A DNA stretch of 14,673 nt from an uncultured Bacillaceae bacterium. GTDB lineage: Bacteria > Bacillota > Bacilli > Bacillales > Alkalibacillaceae. Location of the stretch: contig CALGNY010000233.1 in assembly GCA_937958375.1 (NCBI GenBank), positions 1 through 14,673 of the forward strand, written 5' to 3'. Positions 6,226 through 13,854 of the stretch are shown here, one piece after another. Numbering within the stretch: the first letter of the stretch is position 1; each line of letters opens with the position of its first letter. The notes under the pieces are model-generated. The model did not search any database, was not told the DNA's origin, and saw nothing but the letters and a program-made list of their open reading frames with translations. The position numbers and the translations under genes were made by a program.

Positions 6226-7455
6226 TTAGTAACCTTCTTCTGCTCCCAAAATGGCAACTGGGTTAAACACTTCGTAGTTCACTTGTTCTTTTGGTACGTT
6301 CCATCGATTCAGTTGACCAACCATAGACTCTAAAAATGGCATGGGACCGCAGAGATAGAAGTCGGCATCGTTCGTCGGTAAGATTGAATCTAACCATTCG
6401 AGATCGATATGGCCTTCTTTATCGAATCGGTTTTCTTGCAAGTCTGTTTCAGATGGTGAGTCATAACAAACAAAGTAGTCCACGTTGTCATCGCGTGCGG
6501 CTAAATCTGACAAACGGTCCTTAAATGGCTGGATATCTCCGTTTCGACTCGAATGGACGAAATAGATATCTCGGTCTGGGCTTTTCTCCACATACGTTTT
6601 CAACATACTGACCATTGGCGTGATGCCGATTCCGCCGCTTACCAGGACGAGTGGCTTGTCCATTGGTTCGACGACGAAGTCACCTGCAGGAGAGGAAAAC
6701 TGGAGCACGTCTCCTTCTTGTACGTCATCGTGTAGATAAGTTGAAACGATTCCAGATGGATTATCCTCACTCGCCTCTTCCCGTTTGACACTGATTCGGT
6801 AGTGGTTCTGTCCGGGTGAATCCGACAAGCTGTAATGACGGATGTGCGTATATTTCTCGCCTGGAATGTCAGCTTTGATGGTCAGGTATTGCCCGGGTTG
6901 GAAAGACGCAATCGGCTTTCCGTCTTTCGGTTTTAAATAGAACGACGTAATCAGGTCGCTTTCTTTTTCCTTTTTTTCAACCACAAATTCACGGAAGCCT
7001 TTCCAGCCGCCTGGCGCATTCTCTGCTTCTTCGTAAAGCTCTTTTTCTATTCGGATAAATTCATCAGCAATATAGTTGTACGCTTTTCCCCATGCATCAA
7101 TGATGTCATCTGTCGCCGCATCACCGAGCACATCTTTTACAGCCTCTAATAACGTTTCACCGACTACAGGGTATTGCTCGGCTTTAACACCAATCGCCCG
7201 GTGTTTTTCCGTTACCCGTGTAATGACCGGTTTGATTGCGTCTAGGTTATCGATATTCTCACCAGCGGCATAAACCGAGTAAGCCAAGGCCTCTTGCTGA
7301 ATGCCTCGTTTTTGGTTCGTTTGATTAAATAAGTTATATAAATCAGGAACTTTCGTAAACAACAATTCATAAAACCGCTTCCCGATCGATTCACTATGTT
7401 CTTTCAGTACCGGAGCAGTTGATTTTACCGTATCAATCGTTTTTTGATCGAGCAT
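6226..7455 (-). CDS. hmp: Flavohemoprotein, nitric oxide dioxygenase
   Basis: A 409-residue three-domain cytosolic flavohemoglobin that oxidises NO to nitrate using O2, heme, FAD and NAD(P)H. The globin domain (1-140) has all key residues at the positions usual for the family: Y29 (B10), Q53 (E7), proximal H85, Y95 and E137. The FAD domain (about 150-265) has RHYSLS at 206-211. The NAD(P)H domain (about 268-409) has SGGIGITP at 273-280, CGPMPF at 369-374 and the C-terminal YEVFNP at 394-399. The ATG at 7455 follows GGAGAGG at 5-bp spacing. It lies downstream of the suf operon but behind that operon's terminator. The 128 bp between holds the hmp promoter region, but I could not identify a convincing -35/-10 pair or an NsrR-type operator there. 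It has its own terminator. Confidence 0.97.
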   Translation of the reverse strand: MLDQKTIDTVKSTAPVLKEHSESIGKRFYELLFTKVPDLYNLFNQTNQKRGIQQEALAYSVYAAGENIDNLDAIKPVITRVTEKHRAIGVKAEQYPVVGETLLEAVKDVLGDAATDDIIDAWGKAYNYIADEFIRIEKELYEEAENAPGGWKGFREFVVEKKEKESDLITSFYLKPKDGKPIASFQPGQYLTIKADIPGEKYTHIRHYSLSDSPGQNHYRISVKREEASEDNPSGIVSTYLHDDVQEGDVLQFSSPAGDFVVEPMDKPLVLVSGGIGITPMVSMLKTYVEKSPDRDIYFVHSSRNGDIQPFKDRLSDLAARDDNVDYFVCYDSPSETDLQENRFDKEGHIDLEWLDSILPTNDADFYLCGPMPFLESMVGQLNRWNVPKEQVNYEVFNPVAILGAEEGY

Positions 7456-7583
7456 TTGAACCTCTCCTTTGTCTAAGATGTCAAAACACTGCCCAACATG
7501 CTTAGTTTCGAAAGAAATGAGTTGTTTTATTCGGAAAGATCATGGGCATATTCATCCATTTCCCAGTAAGAATTTTGCCCAAA

Positions 7584-7624
7584 CAAAAAACCTTGCCCCC
7601 AAGCAAATGCTTGAAGACAAGGTT
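7584..7624 (-). terminator. Rho-independent terminator of the suf operon
   Basis: AACCTTGCCCCCAAGC (7589-7604) and GCTTGAAGACAAGGTT (7609-7624) pair over about 16 bp with a few mismatches around a 4-base loop. On the minus strand the stem starts 11 bases after the sufB stop codon and ends in six T residues (7590-7585). Confidence 0.93.
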
Positions 7625-7635
7625 TTGTAGAAATA

Positions 7636-9033
7636 TTAACCGATAGAGCCTTCCATTTCGAAGCTAATTAGACGGTTCATTTCAACCGCATACTCCATTG
7701 GTAGTTCTTTTGTGAATGGCTCGATGAAGCCCATAACGATCATTTCTGTCGCTTCTTCTTCATTCAATCCACGGCTCATCAAGTAGAAGAGCTGTTCTTC
7801 AGATACTTTCGAAACTTTTGCTTCGTGTTCCAACGAAATGTTTTCATTCAACACTTCGTTATACGGAATCGTATCGGAAGTGGATTCGTTGTCCATGATC
7901 AAGGTGTCACACTCTATGTTTGAGCGTGCCCCATCGGCTTTCTTACCGAAGTGGACCAATCCAAGATAGGATACTTTACCACCTTGTTTAGAGATGGACT
8001 TCGAAACGATTGTGGAAGATGTGTTTGGAGCCAAGTGATACATTTTCGCTCCAGCGTGTTGGTGCTGACCTTTACCAGCTAGCGCAATGGAAAGCGTCAT
8101 TCCACGTGCACCTTCACCTTTCAACAGAATGGATGGATATTTCATCGTCAACTTCGAACCAAGGTTCCCGTCAATCCATTCCATTGTTCCGTTGGCTTCA
8201 GCAGAAGCTCTTTTCGTAACCAAGTTGTATACGTTGTTTGCCCAGTTTTGGACCGTCGTGTAACGGCAGTACGCATCTTTTTTGACAAAGATTTCAACAA
8301 CCGCACTGTGCAAGGAACTTGAAGTGTAAACCGGTGCTGTACAACCTTCAACGTAGTGTACAGAAGCTCCTTCGTCTACGATGATCAACGTACGCTCGAA
8401 CTGACCCATGTTTTCTGAGTTAATTCGGAAGTACGCTTGTAGCGGTGTTTCCACCTTTGTGTTTTTCGGTACGTAAATGAATGATCCACCAGACCATACC
8501 GCAGAGTTCAATGCGGAGAATTTGTTGTCTGAAGCAGGGATCAACTTACCGAAATACTCACGGAACAAGTCTTCGTTCTCTTGAAGAGCAGAGTCTGTAT
8601 CTTTAAAGATGACACCCATCTCTTCCAATTCTTTTTCCATGTTGTGATAAACAACTTCGGATTCATACTGTGCAGAAACACCTGCAAGATATTTTTGCTC
8701 GGCTTCAGGAATTCCCAGACGATCGAATGTTTGCTTGATCTCTTCTGGTACTTCATCCCAAGAACGCTCAGAACGTTCAGATGGCTTGACGTAATACGTG
8801 ATTTCGTCAAAATCCAACTCGCCTAAATCTCCACCCCACTGTGGCATTGGCTTGCTGTGGAAAATTTCATAAGCTTTCAAACGGTATTCCAACATCCACT
8901 CAGGTTCATTTTTTCGTTTTGAAATTTCACGAACAACTTCTTCGGTCAGGCCGCGCTCCGTACGGAAAATCGATACGTCACGGTCACTAAACCCATATTT
9001 GTAATCGCCTATTTCAGGTGCTTTCTTAGCCAT
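7636..9033 (-). CDS. sufB: Fe-S cluster assembly scaffold protein SufB
   Basis: A 465-residue cytosolic protein, the last gene of sufCDSUB. SufB with SufD and SufC forms the scaffold on which Fe-S clusters are built before transfer to target proteins. The right-handed beta-helix core covers about 130-400, with the usual signature segments YVPKNTKVETPLQAYFR (187-203), YVEGCTAPVYTSSS (227-240) and LEHEAKVS (401-408). Cysteines are C231, C256 and C375. C375, in SNIECDTLIM, sits where E. coli SufB has its cluster-ligand cysteine 405, as I recall the family. The ATG at 9033 follows AAGGAGG with 7-bp spacing. A 43-bp gap with a small hairpin separates it from sufU. Confidence 0.98.
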   Translation of the reverse strand: MAKKAPEIGDYKYGFSDRDVSIFRTERGLTEEVVREISKRKNEPEWMLEYRLKAYEIFHSKPMPQWGGDLGELDFDEITYYVKPSERSERSWDEVPEEIKQTFDRLGIPEAEQKYLAGVSAQYESEVVYHNMEKELEEMGVIFKDTDSALQENEDLFREYFGKLIPASDNKFSALNSAVWSGGSFIYVPKNTKVETPLQAYFRINSENMGQFERTLIIVDEGASVHYVEGCTAPVYTSSSLHSAVVEIFVKKDAYCRYTTVQNWANNVYNLVTKRASAEANGTMEWIDGNLGSKLTMKYPSILLKGEGARGMTLSIALAGKGQHQHAGAKMYHLAPNTSSTIVSKSISKQGGKVSYLGLVHFGKKADGARSNIECDTLIMDNESTSDTIPYNEVLNENISLEHEAKVSKVSEEQLFYLMSRGLNEEEATEMIVMGFIEPFTKELPMEYAVEMNRLISFEMEGSIG

Positions 9034-9059
9034 GCTTCACCCTCCTTGTAGATAATGAC

Positions 9060-9075
9060 CAGGTACTGTGACCTG
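9060..9075 (-). other. Small hairpin between sufU and sufB
   Basis: CAGGT (9060-9064) and ACCTG (9071-9075) form a 5-bp stem with a 6-base loop beginning 2 bases after the sufU stop codon and ending some 15 bases before the sufB ribosome binding site. There is no T-tract, so it is not a terminator. It could be an RNA-processing or stability element in the operon mRNA, or chance. Confidence 0.35.
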
Positions 9076-9076
9076 A

Positions 9077-9526
9077 TTATTTTTCTTCCTGGACTCCTTT
9101 TTCCATGGCCTTCCATGCTAGAGTCGCACATTTGATTCTGGCTGGAAATTGAGAGACGCCTTGCAATGCTTGAACATCTCCCAAATCATCCAGATCAATA
9201 TCCTTTTCATCTATGTCATTGCCCAACATCATCTCTGAAAAGGCTTCAGAGAATTTTAGCGCATCTTCTACTGGTTTACCTGTAATCGTTTGAGTCATCA
9301 TTGAAGCGGACGCCATGCTGATCGAACATCCCTCACCACCAAATTTAGCCTCTTGGACGATCCCATCCTCGATTTTCATCTGAAGATCAATGCGGTCGCC
9401 ACATGTGGGGTTATTCAGTTCCACGGTGATGGTTCCGTCATCTTCTATCTTACCGCGATTGCGCGGATTTTTATAGTGGTCCATGATGACTTGTCGATAG
9501 AGTGTATCTAGATTGTTAAAAGACAT
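9077..9526 (-). CDS. sufU: SufU, zinc-dependent sulfurtransferase / Fe-S assembly protein
   Basis: A 149-residue SufU of usual length. Conserved ligands are C42, D44, C67 and C133, which in the Gram-positive SufU family bind Zn and accept persulfide sulfur from SufS. The insertion between the second and third cysteine (about 101-119) that separates SufU from IscU is present, so this is SufU and not a classic IscU scaffold. The start codon overlaps the 3' end of sufS by 11 bp, suggesting translational coupling. A GGAG about 10 bp upstream of the ATG at 9526 serves as the ribosome binding site. It acts in the cytosol, delivering sulfur to the SufBCD scaffold. Confidence 0.97.
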   Translation of the reverse strand: MSFNNLDTLYRQVIMDHYKNPRNRGKIEDDGTITVELNNPTCGDRIDLQMKIEDGIVQEAKFGGEGCSISMASASMMTQTITGKPVEDALKFSEAFSEMMLGNDIDEKDIDLDDLGDVQALQGVSQFPARIKCATLAWKAMEKGVQEEK

Positions 9527-10742
9527 CTCCGAAATACTCCTTCGCTTGATTTAGTCCTTCGACAAGATGATCTACATCTTTCTTATTATTATACAGGTAA
9601 AAGCTCGCTCTTGCAGTTGCGGCGACTTCTAATTCACGCATTAACGGCTGAGCGCAATGGTGGCCTGCCCGGACTGCAATACCCAGTGAATCAAGCGCGG
9701 TTGCGAGATCGTGTGGATGAACACCCTCCAGGTTGAAGGTGACGAGTCCCGCACGCTCATTCGCGTCAGGCCCATAAATCGTCATGCCTTCGATTTCATT
9801 CATCCGTTCGATCGCATAGTGGACAACATCATGTTCATGTTTCAAGATCTCATCCATACCGACTTCATTCAAAAAGTCGATGGCCGCCCCTAGACCGATC
9901 GCACCGGCAATGATTGGTGTGCCGCCTTCGAATTTCCACGGAAGTTCTTTCCAGGTAGAGTCATGAAGATGCACAAAATCAATCATTTCACCGCCGAATT
10001 CGACAGGTTCCATTTCTTCCAATAAAGCTTGTTTCCCGTATAGAACACCGATTCCTGTTGGACCAACCATTTTATGACCGGAAAATGCATAGAAGTCGAC
10101 ATCCAAGTCTTGGACATCCACCTTCATATGCGGAACACTTTGCGCCCCGTCTACGACGATGATAGCTCCATTTTCATGGGCAATTTTCGCAATTTCCTTG
10201 ATTGGATTGACGGTTCCGAGCACATTCGAAACATGTGTGATGGCGACGATTTTTGTTTTCTCGGTCACCATCTCACGCACATCATCCAAGGAGATTGTAC
10301 CGTCTTCATAAAGCGGTAGATATTTCAACGTTGCGCCAGTTGCTTTAGCGACTTGTTGCCAAGGAATAATGTTACTGTGGTGTTCCATTTTCGTCAGAAG
10401 GATCTCGTCACCTTCCGATAAATTTTCCCGTCCATAACTACTGGCTACAGTATTGATCGCGGTCGTCGTTCCTCTTACGAAAATAACTTCCTTGATACTT
10501 GAGGCGTTGATAAACTGTCTGACTTTATCGCGTGCACCCTCATAACCTTCTGTAGCTCGAGTTCCCAACGTGTGAACGCCGCGGTGAACGTTTGAGTTAT
10601 TGCGTCGGTAATAATCTTCAAGCGTATCGATCACTACTTGAGGCTTTTGAGAAGTCGCAGCGCTATCCAGGTAAACTAATGGATGACCATTTACTTCTTG
10701 ATCAAGAATCGGAAAATGCTTGCGAACTTCTTCGATAGACAT
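9516..10742 (-). CDS. sufS: Cysteine desulfurase SufS
   Basis: A 408-residue pyridoxal-phosphate enzyme of the type II (SufS/CsdA) cysteine desulfurases. It converts cysteine to alanine and holds the sulfur as a persulfide. The PLP lysine is K224 in SGHKMVGPTGIGVLYG (221-236), and the cofactor is also held by H122, D198 and Q201. The catalytic cysteine is C363 in RAGHHCAQP (358-366), within the short loop typical of type II enzymes. Its direct partner is SufU, encoded next. The ATG at 10742 comes 1 bp after the sufD stop. Only a weak GAAGG lies upstream, so translation may be coupled to sufD. Confidence 0.98.
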   Translation of the reverse strand: MSIEEVRKHFPILDQEVNGHPLVYLDSAATSQKPQVVIDTLEDYYRRNNSNVHRGVHTLGTRATEGYEGARDKVRQFINASSIKEVIFVRGTTTAINTVASSYGRENLSEGDEILLTKMEHHSNIIPWQQVAKATGATLKYLPLYEDGTISLDDVREMVTEKTKIVAITHVSNVLGTVNPIKEIAKIAHENGAIIVVDGAQSVPHMKVDVQDLDVDFYAFSGHKMVGPTGIGVLYGKQALLEEMEPVEFGGEMIDFVHLHDSTWKELPWKFEGGTPIIAGAIGLGAAIDFLNEVGMDEILKHEHDVVHYAIERMNEIEGMTIYGPDANERAGLVTFNLEGVHPHDLATALDSLGIAVRAGHHCAQPLMRELEVAATARASFYLYNNKKDVDHLVEGLNQAKEYFGDVF

Positions 10743-10743
10743 A

Positions 10744-12057
10744 TTAGTTTACTTTCCCTTCGATAACAGCTTTCAATTGTTTTTGTACGGTTTCGATCGG
10801 AATTTCACGTACAACTGGGTCTAAGAAACCGTGGATGACCAACCGCTCTGCTTCTTGTTGGGAAATCCCACGACTCATCAGATAGTAAAGCTGCAATGGA
10901 TCTACCCGACCGACGGAAGCTGCGTGACCTGCTGTTACGTCATCTTCATCAATCAGAAGAATCGGGTTGGCATCACCGCGTGCCCCTTCATCCAGCATCA
11001 ATACACGGGACTCTTGTTCAGCGTTTGCGCGCGTCGCACCGTGTTCAATTTTACCGATTCCATCAAAGATGGAGCTTGATTGATCTTTCATGACCCCATG
11101 TTGAAGGATATAGCCGTCAGAGTCTTTACCCCAGTTAACAATTCTTGCTGTAAAGTTTTGTTTTTGTTTGCCACGACCAACGGAAACGGATTTCGCGTTA
11201 CAGATGGAGTTGTCACCTTTTAAGTGTGTCGTGTTTTCTGAGATGGTGTTTCCGTCATTCATTTGACCCAATGCCCATTCGATTTGTGCATCGCGGTCGG
11301 CAACGCCACGACGGTTCACGTAAGTTGTCGTTCCTGCTGCGAAGTTATCGACACCACCGTAGGAAACTTTTGCATTCGCATGCGCGAACACTTCACTGAC
11401 CAGGTTGGCAACCGATTCTTTATTGGCATTCGCTGAGTAATAGTTTTCGACATATGTCACTTCACTATTCTCTTCAGCAACGAGTAAGACGTGGTTGAAT
11501 ACAGCCGCTTCGTCATCCTCTTGCCAGAAAACGACTTGAACAGGATCTTTGATGACGACATTCTTCGGCACATATAGGAAAATTCCACTGTTCAACAATG
11601 CCGCATGGCGAGCAGTCAATTTGTTTTCATCCACCGCAACACCATCTGTCATGAAATACTTCTGTACAAGATCACCATGTTCATTCAATGCCGTGAAAAT
11701 ATCTTCAAAAATCACGCCATTATCTTTCAAGTCTTGAGAAAGATTTGCGTATGCCACATCGTTGTTTCGAACGATGATCAAGTTTTTGTTTTCTGCTTCG
11801 GATTCATCACCAAGCAGCACACGAATTTGTTCAGGTAGTGTGTCGTAGCTTTGGATTGGTTCTCCAGCGACATCATGTTTGAAGTTGGTGAAGTTCCAAT
11901 CGATGATCCGTGTTTTGTTTGCTTTTGCCATCGGAAGGTCTTCCGATTGACGGAAAGCATTCAAGCGAATATTTCTAAACCATTCTGGTTCATTTCTTTT
12001 CTGAGAATACTCGGAAATATATTGTTCTTCATATGGTAGTTTCGTATCTACTGCCAT
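10744..12057 (-). CDS. sufD: Fe-S cluster assembly protein SufD
   Basis: A 437-residue paralogue of SufB that completes the SufBC2D scaffold and is linked to iron entry. It has the C-terminal SufBD core with DEDDVTAGHAASVGRVD, then QLYYLMSRGI, the strongly conserved end of the family. The histidine in AGHAA (about residue 378) matches the functionally important histidine of E. coli SufD. There are two adjacent ATG codons, at 12060 and 12057. The GGAGG just upstream lies 4 bp from the first and 7 bp from the second, so 12057 is chosen; the first would add one Met. It lies 26 bp after sufC and 1 bp before sufS. Confidence 0.97.
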   Translation of the reverse strand: MAVDTKLPYEEQYISEYSQKRNEPEWFRNIRLNAFRQSEDLPMAKANKTRIIDWNFTNFKHDVAGEPIQSYDTLPEQIRVLLGDESEAENKNLIIVRNNDVAYANLSQDLKDNGVIFEDIFTALNEHGDLVQKYFMTDGVAVDENKLTARHAALLNSGIFLYVPKNVVIKDPVQVVFWQEDDEAAVFNHVLLVAEENSEVTYVENYYSANANKESVANLVSEVFAHANAKVSYGGVDNFAAGTTTYVNRRGVADRDAQIEWALGQMNDGNTISENTTHLKGDNSICNAKSVSVGRGKQKQNFTARIVNWGKDSDGYILQHGVMKDQSSSIFDGIGKIEHGATRANAEQESRVLMLDEGARGDANPILLIDEDDVTAGHAASVGRVDPLQLYYLMSRGISQQEAERLVIHGFLDPVVREIPIETVQKQLKAVIEGKVN

Positions 12058-12083
12058 CATTTACCCTCCAATCTTTTTCTAAC

Positions 12084-12863
12084 TTACTGGCCTACTGTTT
12101 CGTCTTCGATACCTAGTTCTTCCTTGATCCACTCATAACCTTCCGCTTCTAGGCGTTGAGCTAGCTCAGGTCCACCAGATTTCACGATGCGGCCTTGCAT
12201 CATTACGTGTACTTGGTCTGGCGTGATGTAGTTCAAGAGACGCTGGTAGTGCGTGATGATCAGGCAACCGAAGTCATCTTTACGCATTTTGTTGATCCCT
12301 TTAGAAACAACTTTCAATGCGTCAATATCAAGACCAGAGTCGATTTCGTCCAAGATTGCAATGGCTGGTTCAAGCATCATCAGCTGTAGAATCTCGTTAC
12401 GTTTTTTCTCACCACCGGAGAAACCATCGTTCAGGTAACGTTGAGCCATATCTTTATCGATCTCTAAGTAATCTAAGTTTTCATCCATTTTCTTGATGAA
12501 TTGCATCAATGGAATTTCATCGCCTTCTTCACGGCGGGAGTTAATGGAAGAACGCAAGAAGTCAGAGTTTGTTACCCCACTGATCTCACTTGGATATTGC
12601 ATCGCTAAGAAAAGACCAGCTTGCGCACGCTCGTCCACTTCCATTTCAAGGACATCTTCACCGTCTAATAGAACGGATCCTTTTGTCACTTCATATTTCG
12701 GGTGACCCATGATGGCACTGGCCAATGTGGATTTACCCGTTCCGTTTGGTCCCATGACCGCGTGGAATTCACCACCATTAATCGTTAGGTTGACCCCTTT
12801 AAGAATTTCCTTTCCTTCAATCTCGACGTGCAGATCCTTAATTTCTAAAGTTGATCCTGCCAT
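12084..12863 (-). CDS. sufC: Fe-S cluster assembly ATPase SufC
   Basis: A 259-residue ABC-type ATPase, soluble and cytosolic, that powers conformational changes of the SufBCD scaffold. With the start at 12863 the motifs are Walker A GPNGTGKS (38-45), Q-loop Q89, signature FSGGEKKR (148-155), Walker B AIAILDEIDSGLD (167-179) and switch histidine H205. The first gene of sufCDSUB. An in-frame ATG at 12908 would add 15 residues, but it has no ribosome binding site. The ATG at 12863 has GGAGG (12871-12875) at 7-bp spacing and gives the N-terminus usual for Bacillus SufC (MAGSTLEIKDLHVEIEG). Confidence 0.98.
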   Translation of the reverse strand: MAGSTLEIKDLHVEIEGKEILKGVNLTINGGEFHAVMGPNGTGKSTLASAIMGHPKYEVTKGSVLLDGEDVLEMEVDERAQAGLFLAMQYPSEISGVTNSDFLRSSINSRREEGDEIPLMQFIKKMDENLDYLEIDKDMAQRYLNDGFSGGEKKRNEILQLMMLEPAIAILDEIDSGLDIDALKVVSKGINKMRKDDFGCLIITHYQRLLNYITPDQVHVMMQGRIVKSGGPELAQRLEAEGYEWIKEELGIEDETVGQ

Positions 12864-12900
12864 AACAATACCTCCATTTTCTATAAGTAAATAATTGGTC

Positions 12901-12924
12901 ATTCTCAATTTATTCTCATTCTTA
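12901..12924 (-). promoter_or_regulatory. Candidate operator: repeated TGAGAAT upstream of sufC
   Basis: On the minus strand TGAGAAT occurs at 12918-12912 and 12907-12901, an exact 11-bp step, with a third partial copy TAAGAAT at 12924-12918. The motif resembles half of the Fur/PerR-type TGATAAT box, but the opposing half-site is not there. It lies in the suf leader about 40-60 bp before the start codon. A regulator of iron or oxidative stress is plausible, but this is inference. Confidence 0.25.
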
Positions 12925-12925
12925 G

Positions 12926-13018
12926 TTTATAACATTTATAATTTATAATCAAGCCTACCGAAGAATGACCGATACTCGGCACAACTTCTATTATAATAAA
13001 GAAAGCGCCAATATAAAA
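12926..13018 (-). promoter_or_regulatory. Candidate promoter region of the suf operon
   Basis: The 296 bp between sufC and the mrpG terminator must contain the suf promoter. A perfect TATAAT lies at 12995-12990 on the minus strand, but its -35 position (about 13013-13018, TTTTAT) is poor. A second candidate is TTGATT (12952-12947) followed by TATAAA (12931-12926) at an unusually short 15-bp spacing. Which is used cannot be decided from sequence. Confidence 0.35.
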
Positions 13019-13049
13019 ATGAAACGCCATAAGCGATTTGTTCCACTTC

Positions 13050-13071
13050 CGTTTGGTCGGGTAGCCAAACG
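13050..13071. other. 7-bp inverted repeat upstream of the suf promoter region
   Basis: CGTTTGG (13050-13056) and CCAAACG (13065-13071) are perfectly complementary over 7 bp with an 8-bp loop. There is no T-tract on either side, so it is not an intrinsic terminator. It lies between the mrpG terminator and the suf promoter candidates, where an operator could be. Confidence 0.35.
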
Positions 13072-13160
13072 TTTCGTCATCCTGAAACCGACTGAGAATG
13101 AGCATGGAAAGGATGAGAAAGTGGCTATGTCCAAACTGGTTCAAATCCCGATCATTTATC

Positions 13161-13198
13161 AAAAACACCCAGTCAAGAGCTCACGCGTTGACCAGGTG
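13161..13198 (-). terminator. Rho-independent terminator of the mrp genes
   Basis: CACCCAGTCAA (13166-13176) and TTGACCAGGTG (13188-13198) pair over 11 bp with two non-Watson-Crick positions around an 11-base loop. The stem begins 4 bases after the mrpG stop codon. On the minus strand it is followed by TTTTT (13165-13161). Confidence 0.8.
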
Positions 13199-13202
13199 CC
13201 AA

Positions 13203-13589
13203 TTATTCTTCGGTATCCTTCTCATTTTTTCCATTCTTCTTTTCTTTAATCGCATCGCCGAGTTCATCTTCTACCGTAATATCCGCAAGCTTTACCCCGC
13301 TCCGATAAGCAGCCCTGGAAACTAAATGGCCAGCAACCGGTGAGGTCAAAAAGACGAAGACAATCCCCAAAATCAACCGGGCACTGAAACTTCCATGTAC
13401 CACCCAGAAATAGATCAACACACCGGATAGCGTCAGCAATACCGCTAATGTCGATGACTTTGTCGCGGCATGCGACCTGGTATATACATCCGGAAAACGA
13501 ATCAGACCGATGGAGCTAATCACAGCGATCACCGATCCGATCAAGATCAACAATACAGCCAAAAACTCAATCATCACGCTTACGTTCAA
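13203..13589 (-). CDS. mrpG: Na+/H+ antiporter subunit G (MrpG/MnhG)
   Basis: A 128-residue membrane protein, a subunit of the seven-subunit Mrp (Mnh/Sha) Na+/H+ antiporter. There are three hydrophobic segments (about 7-30, 44-64, 68-90). The family signature GLIRFPDVYTRSHAATKSST (28-47) is present. The tail after about 100 is charged and rich in Lys and Glu, likely cytoplasmic. The start is TTG at 13589, supported by GGAGAGGGGTG ending 6 bp upstream. The first ATG, at 13574, has no ribosome binding site. The gene overlaps mrpF by 23 bp and is the last gene before the terminator. Confidence 0.93.
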   Translation of the reverse strand: MNVSVMIEFLAVLLILIGSVIAVISSIGLIRFPDVYTRSHAATKSSTLAVLLTLSGVLIYFWVVHGSFSARLILGIVFVFLTSPVAGHLVSRAAYRSGVKLADITVEDELGDAIKEKKNGKNEKDTEE

Positions 13590-13854
13590 CGATTACACCC
13601 CTCTCCAAGAATTTTGAGAAGGCGATGGTCCCGATGAACGCCAAAATTCCTAATATCAAAATCACGTCAAGAAACAAACGCGTATTCATGATGACTGAAA
13701 AAATGCCGATCGCCGAAATCAATTGAATGCCGATCATATCCAACGCGATGACGCGATCGAGCAAGCTGGGACCGGACATGATACGGTATAATGCAATGAA
13801 TATCGCTATGCCGAAAAGTGTGACGGACGTATATAACATAATTTCAATAACCAT
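13567..13854 (-). CDS. mrpF: Na+/H+ antiporter subunit F (MrpF/MnhF)
   Basis: A 95-residue membrane protein with three predicted transmembrane helices (about 4-23, 36-55, 58-80). The family motif GPSLLDRVIALDMIG is at 28-42. It is a small subunit of the Mrp antiporter complex, which exchanges cytoplasmic Na+ for external H+ and supports pH and salt tolerance. The ATG at 13854 shares a base with the mrpE stop (TAATG). A GGGAGTGA inside the end of mrpE, about 9 bp upstream, is the ribosome binding site. Confidence 0.95.
   Translation of the reverse strand: MVIEIMLYTSVTLFGIAIFIALYRIMSGPSLLDRVIALDMIGIQLISAIGIFSVIMNTRLFLDVILILGILAFIGTIAFSKFLERGVIVERKRDD

Noticed and set aside
6067..6333. Plus-strand open reading frame across the array end, hmp terminator and hmp 3' end
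   Set aside because: It overlaps a strong terminator and hmp on the opposite strand, lacks a ribosome binding site, and its repeats mirror the array period.
7456..7583. NsrR or ResD operator in front of hmp
   Set aside because: I looked for the palindromic ATGTATTTTAAATACAT-like site known from Bacillus hmp and found no convincing match. A TTGACA lies too close to the start codon to be its -35 box.
12864..12908. Longer start for SufC at the ATG at 12908
   Set aside because: The ATG at 12863 has a consensus GGAGG at 7-bp spacing and matches the normal SufC N-terminus. The extension has neither.
12905..13168. Minus-strand open reading frame in the suf upstream region
   Set aside because: It lies in the space that must hold the suf promoter, has no ribosome binding site, and its A/T-rich codons look like intergenic sequence.
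12965..13249. Plus-strand open reading frame between sufC and mrpG
   Set aside because: No ribosome binding site precedes its ATG codons, it runs across the mrpG terminator and into mrpG on the opposite strand, and the product resembles nothing I recognise.
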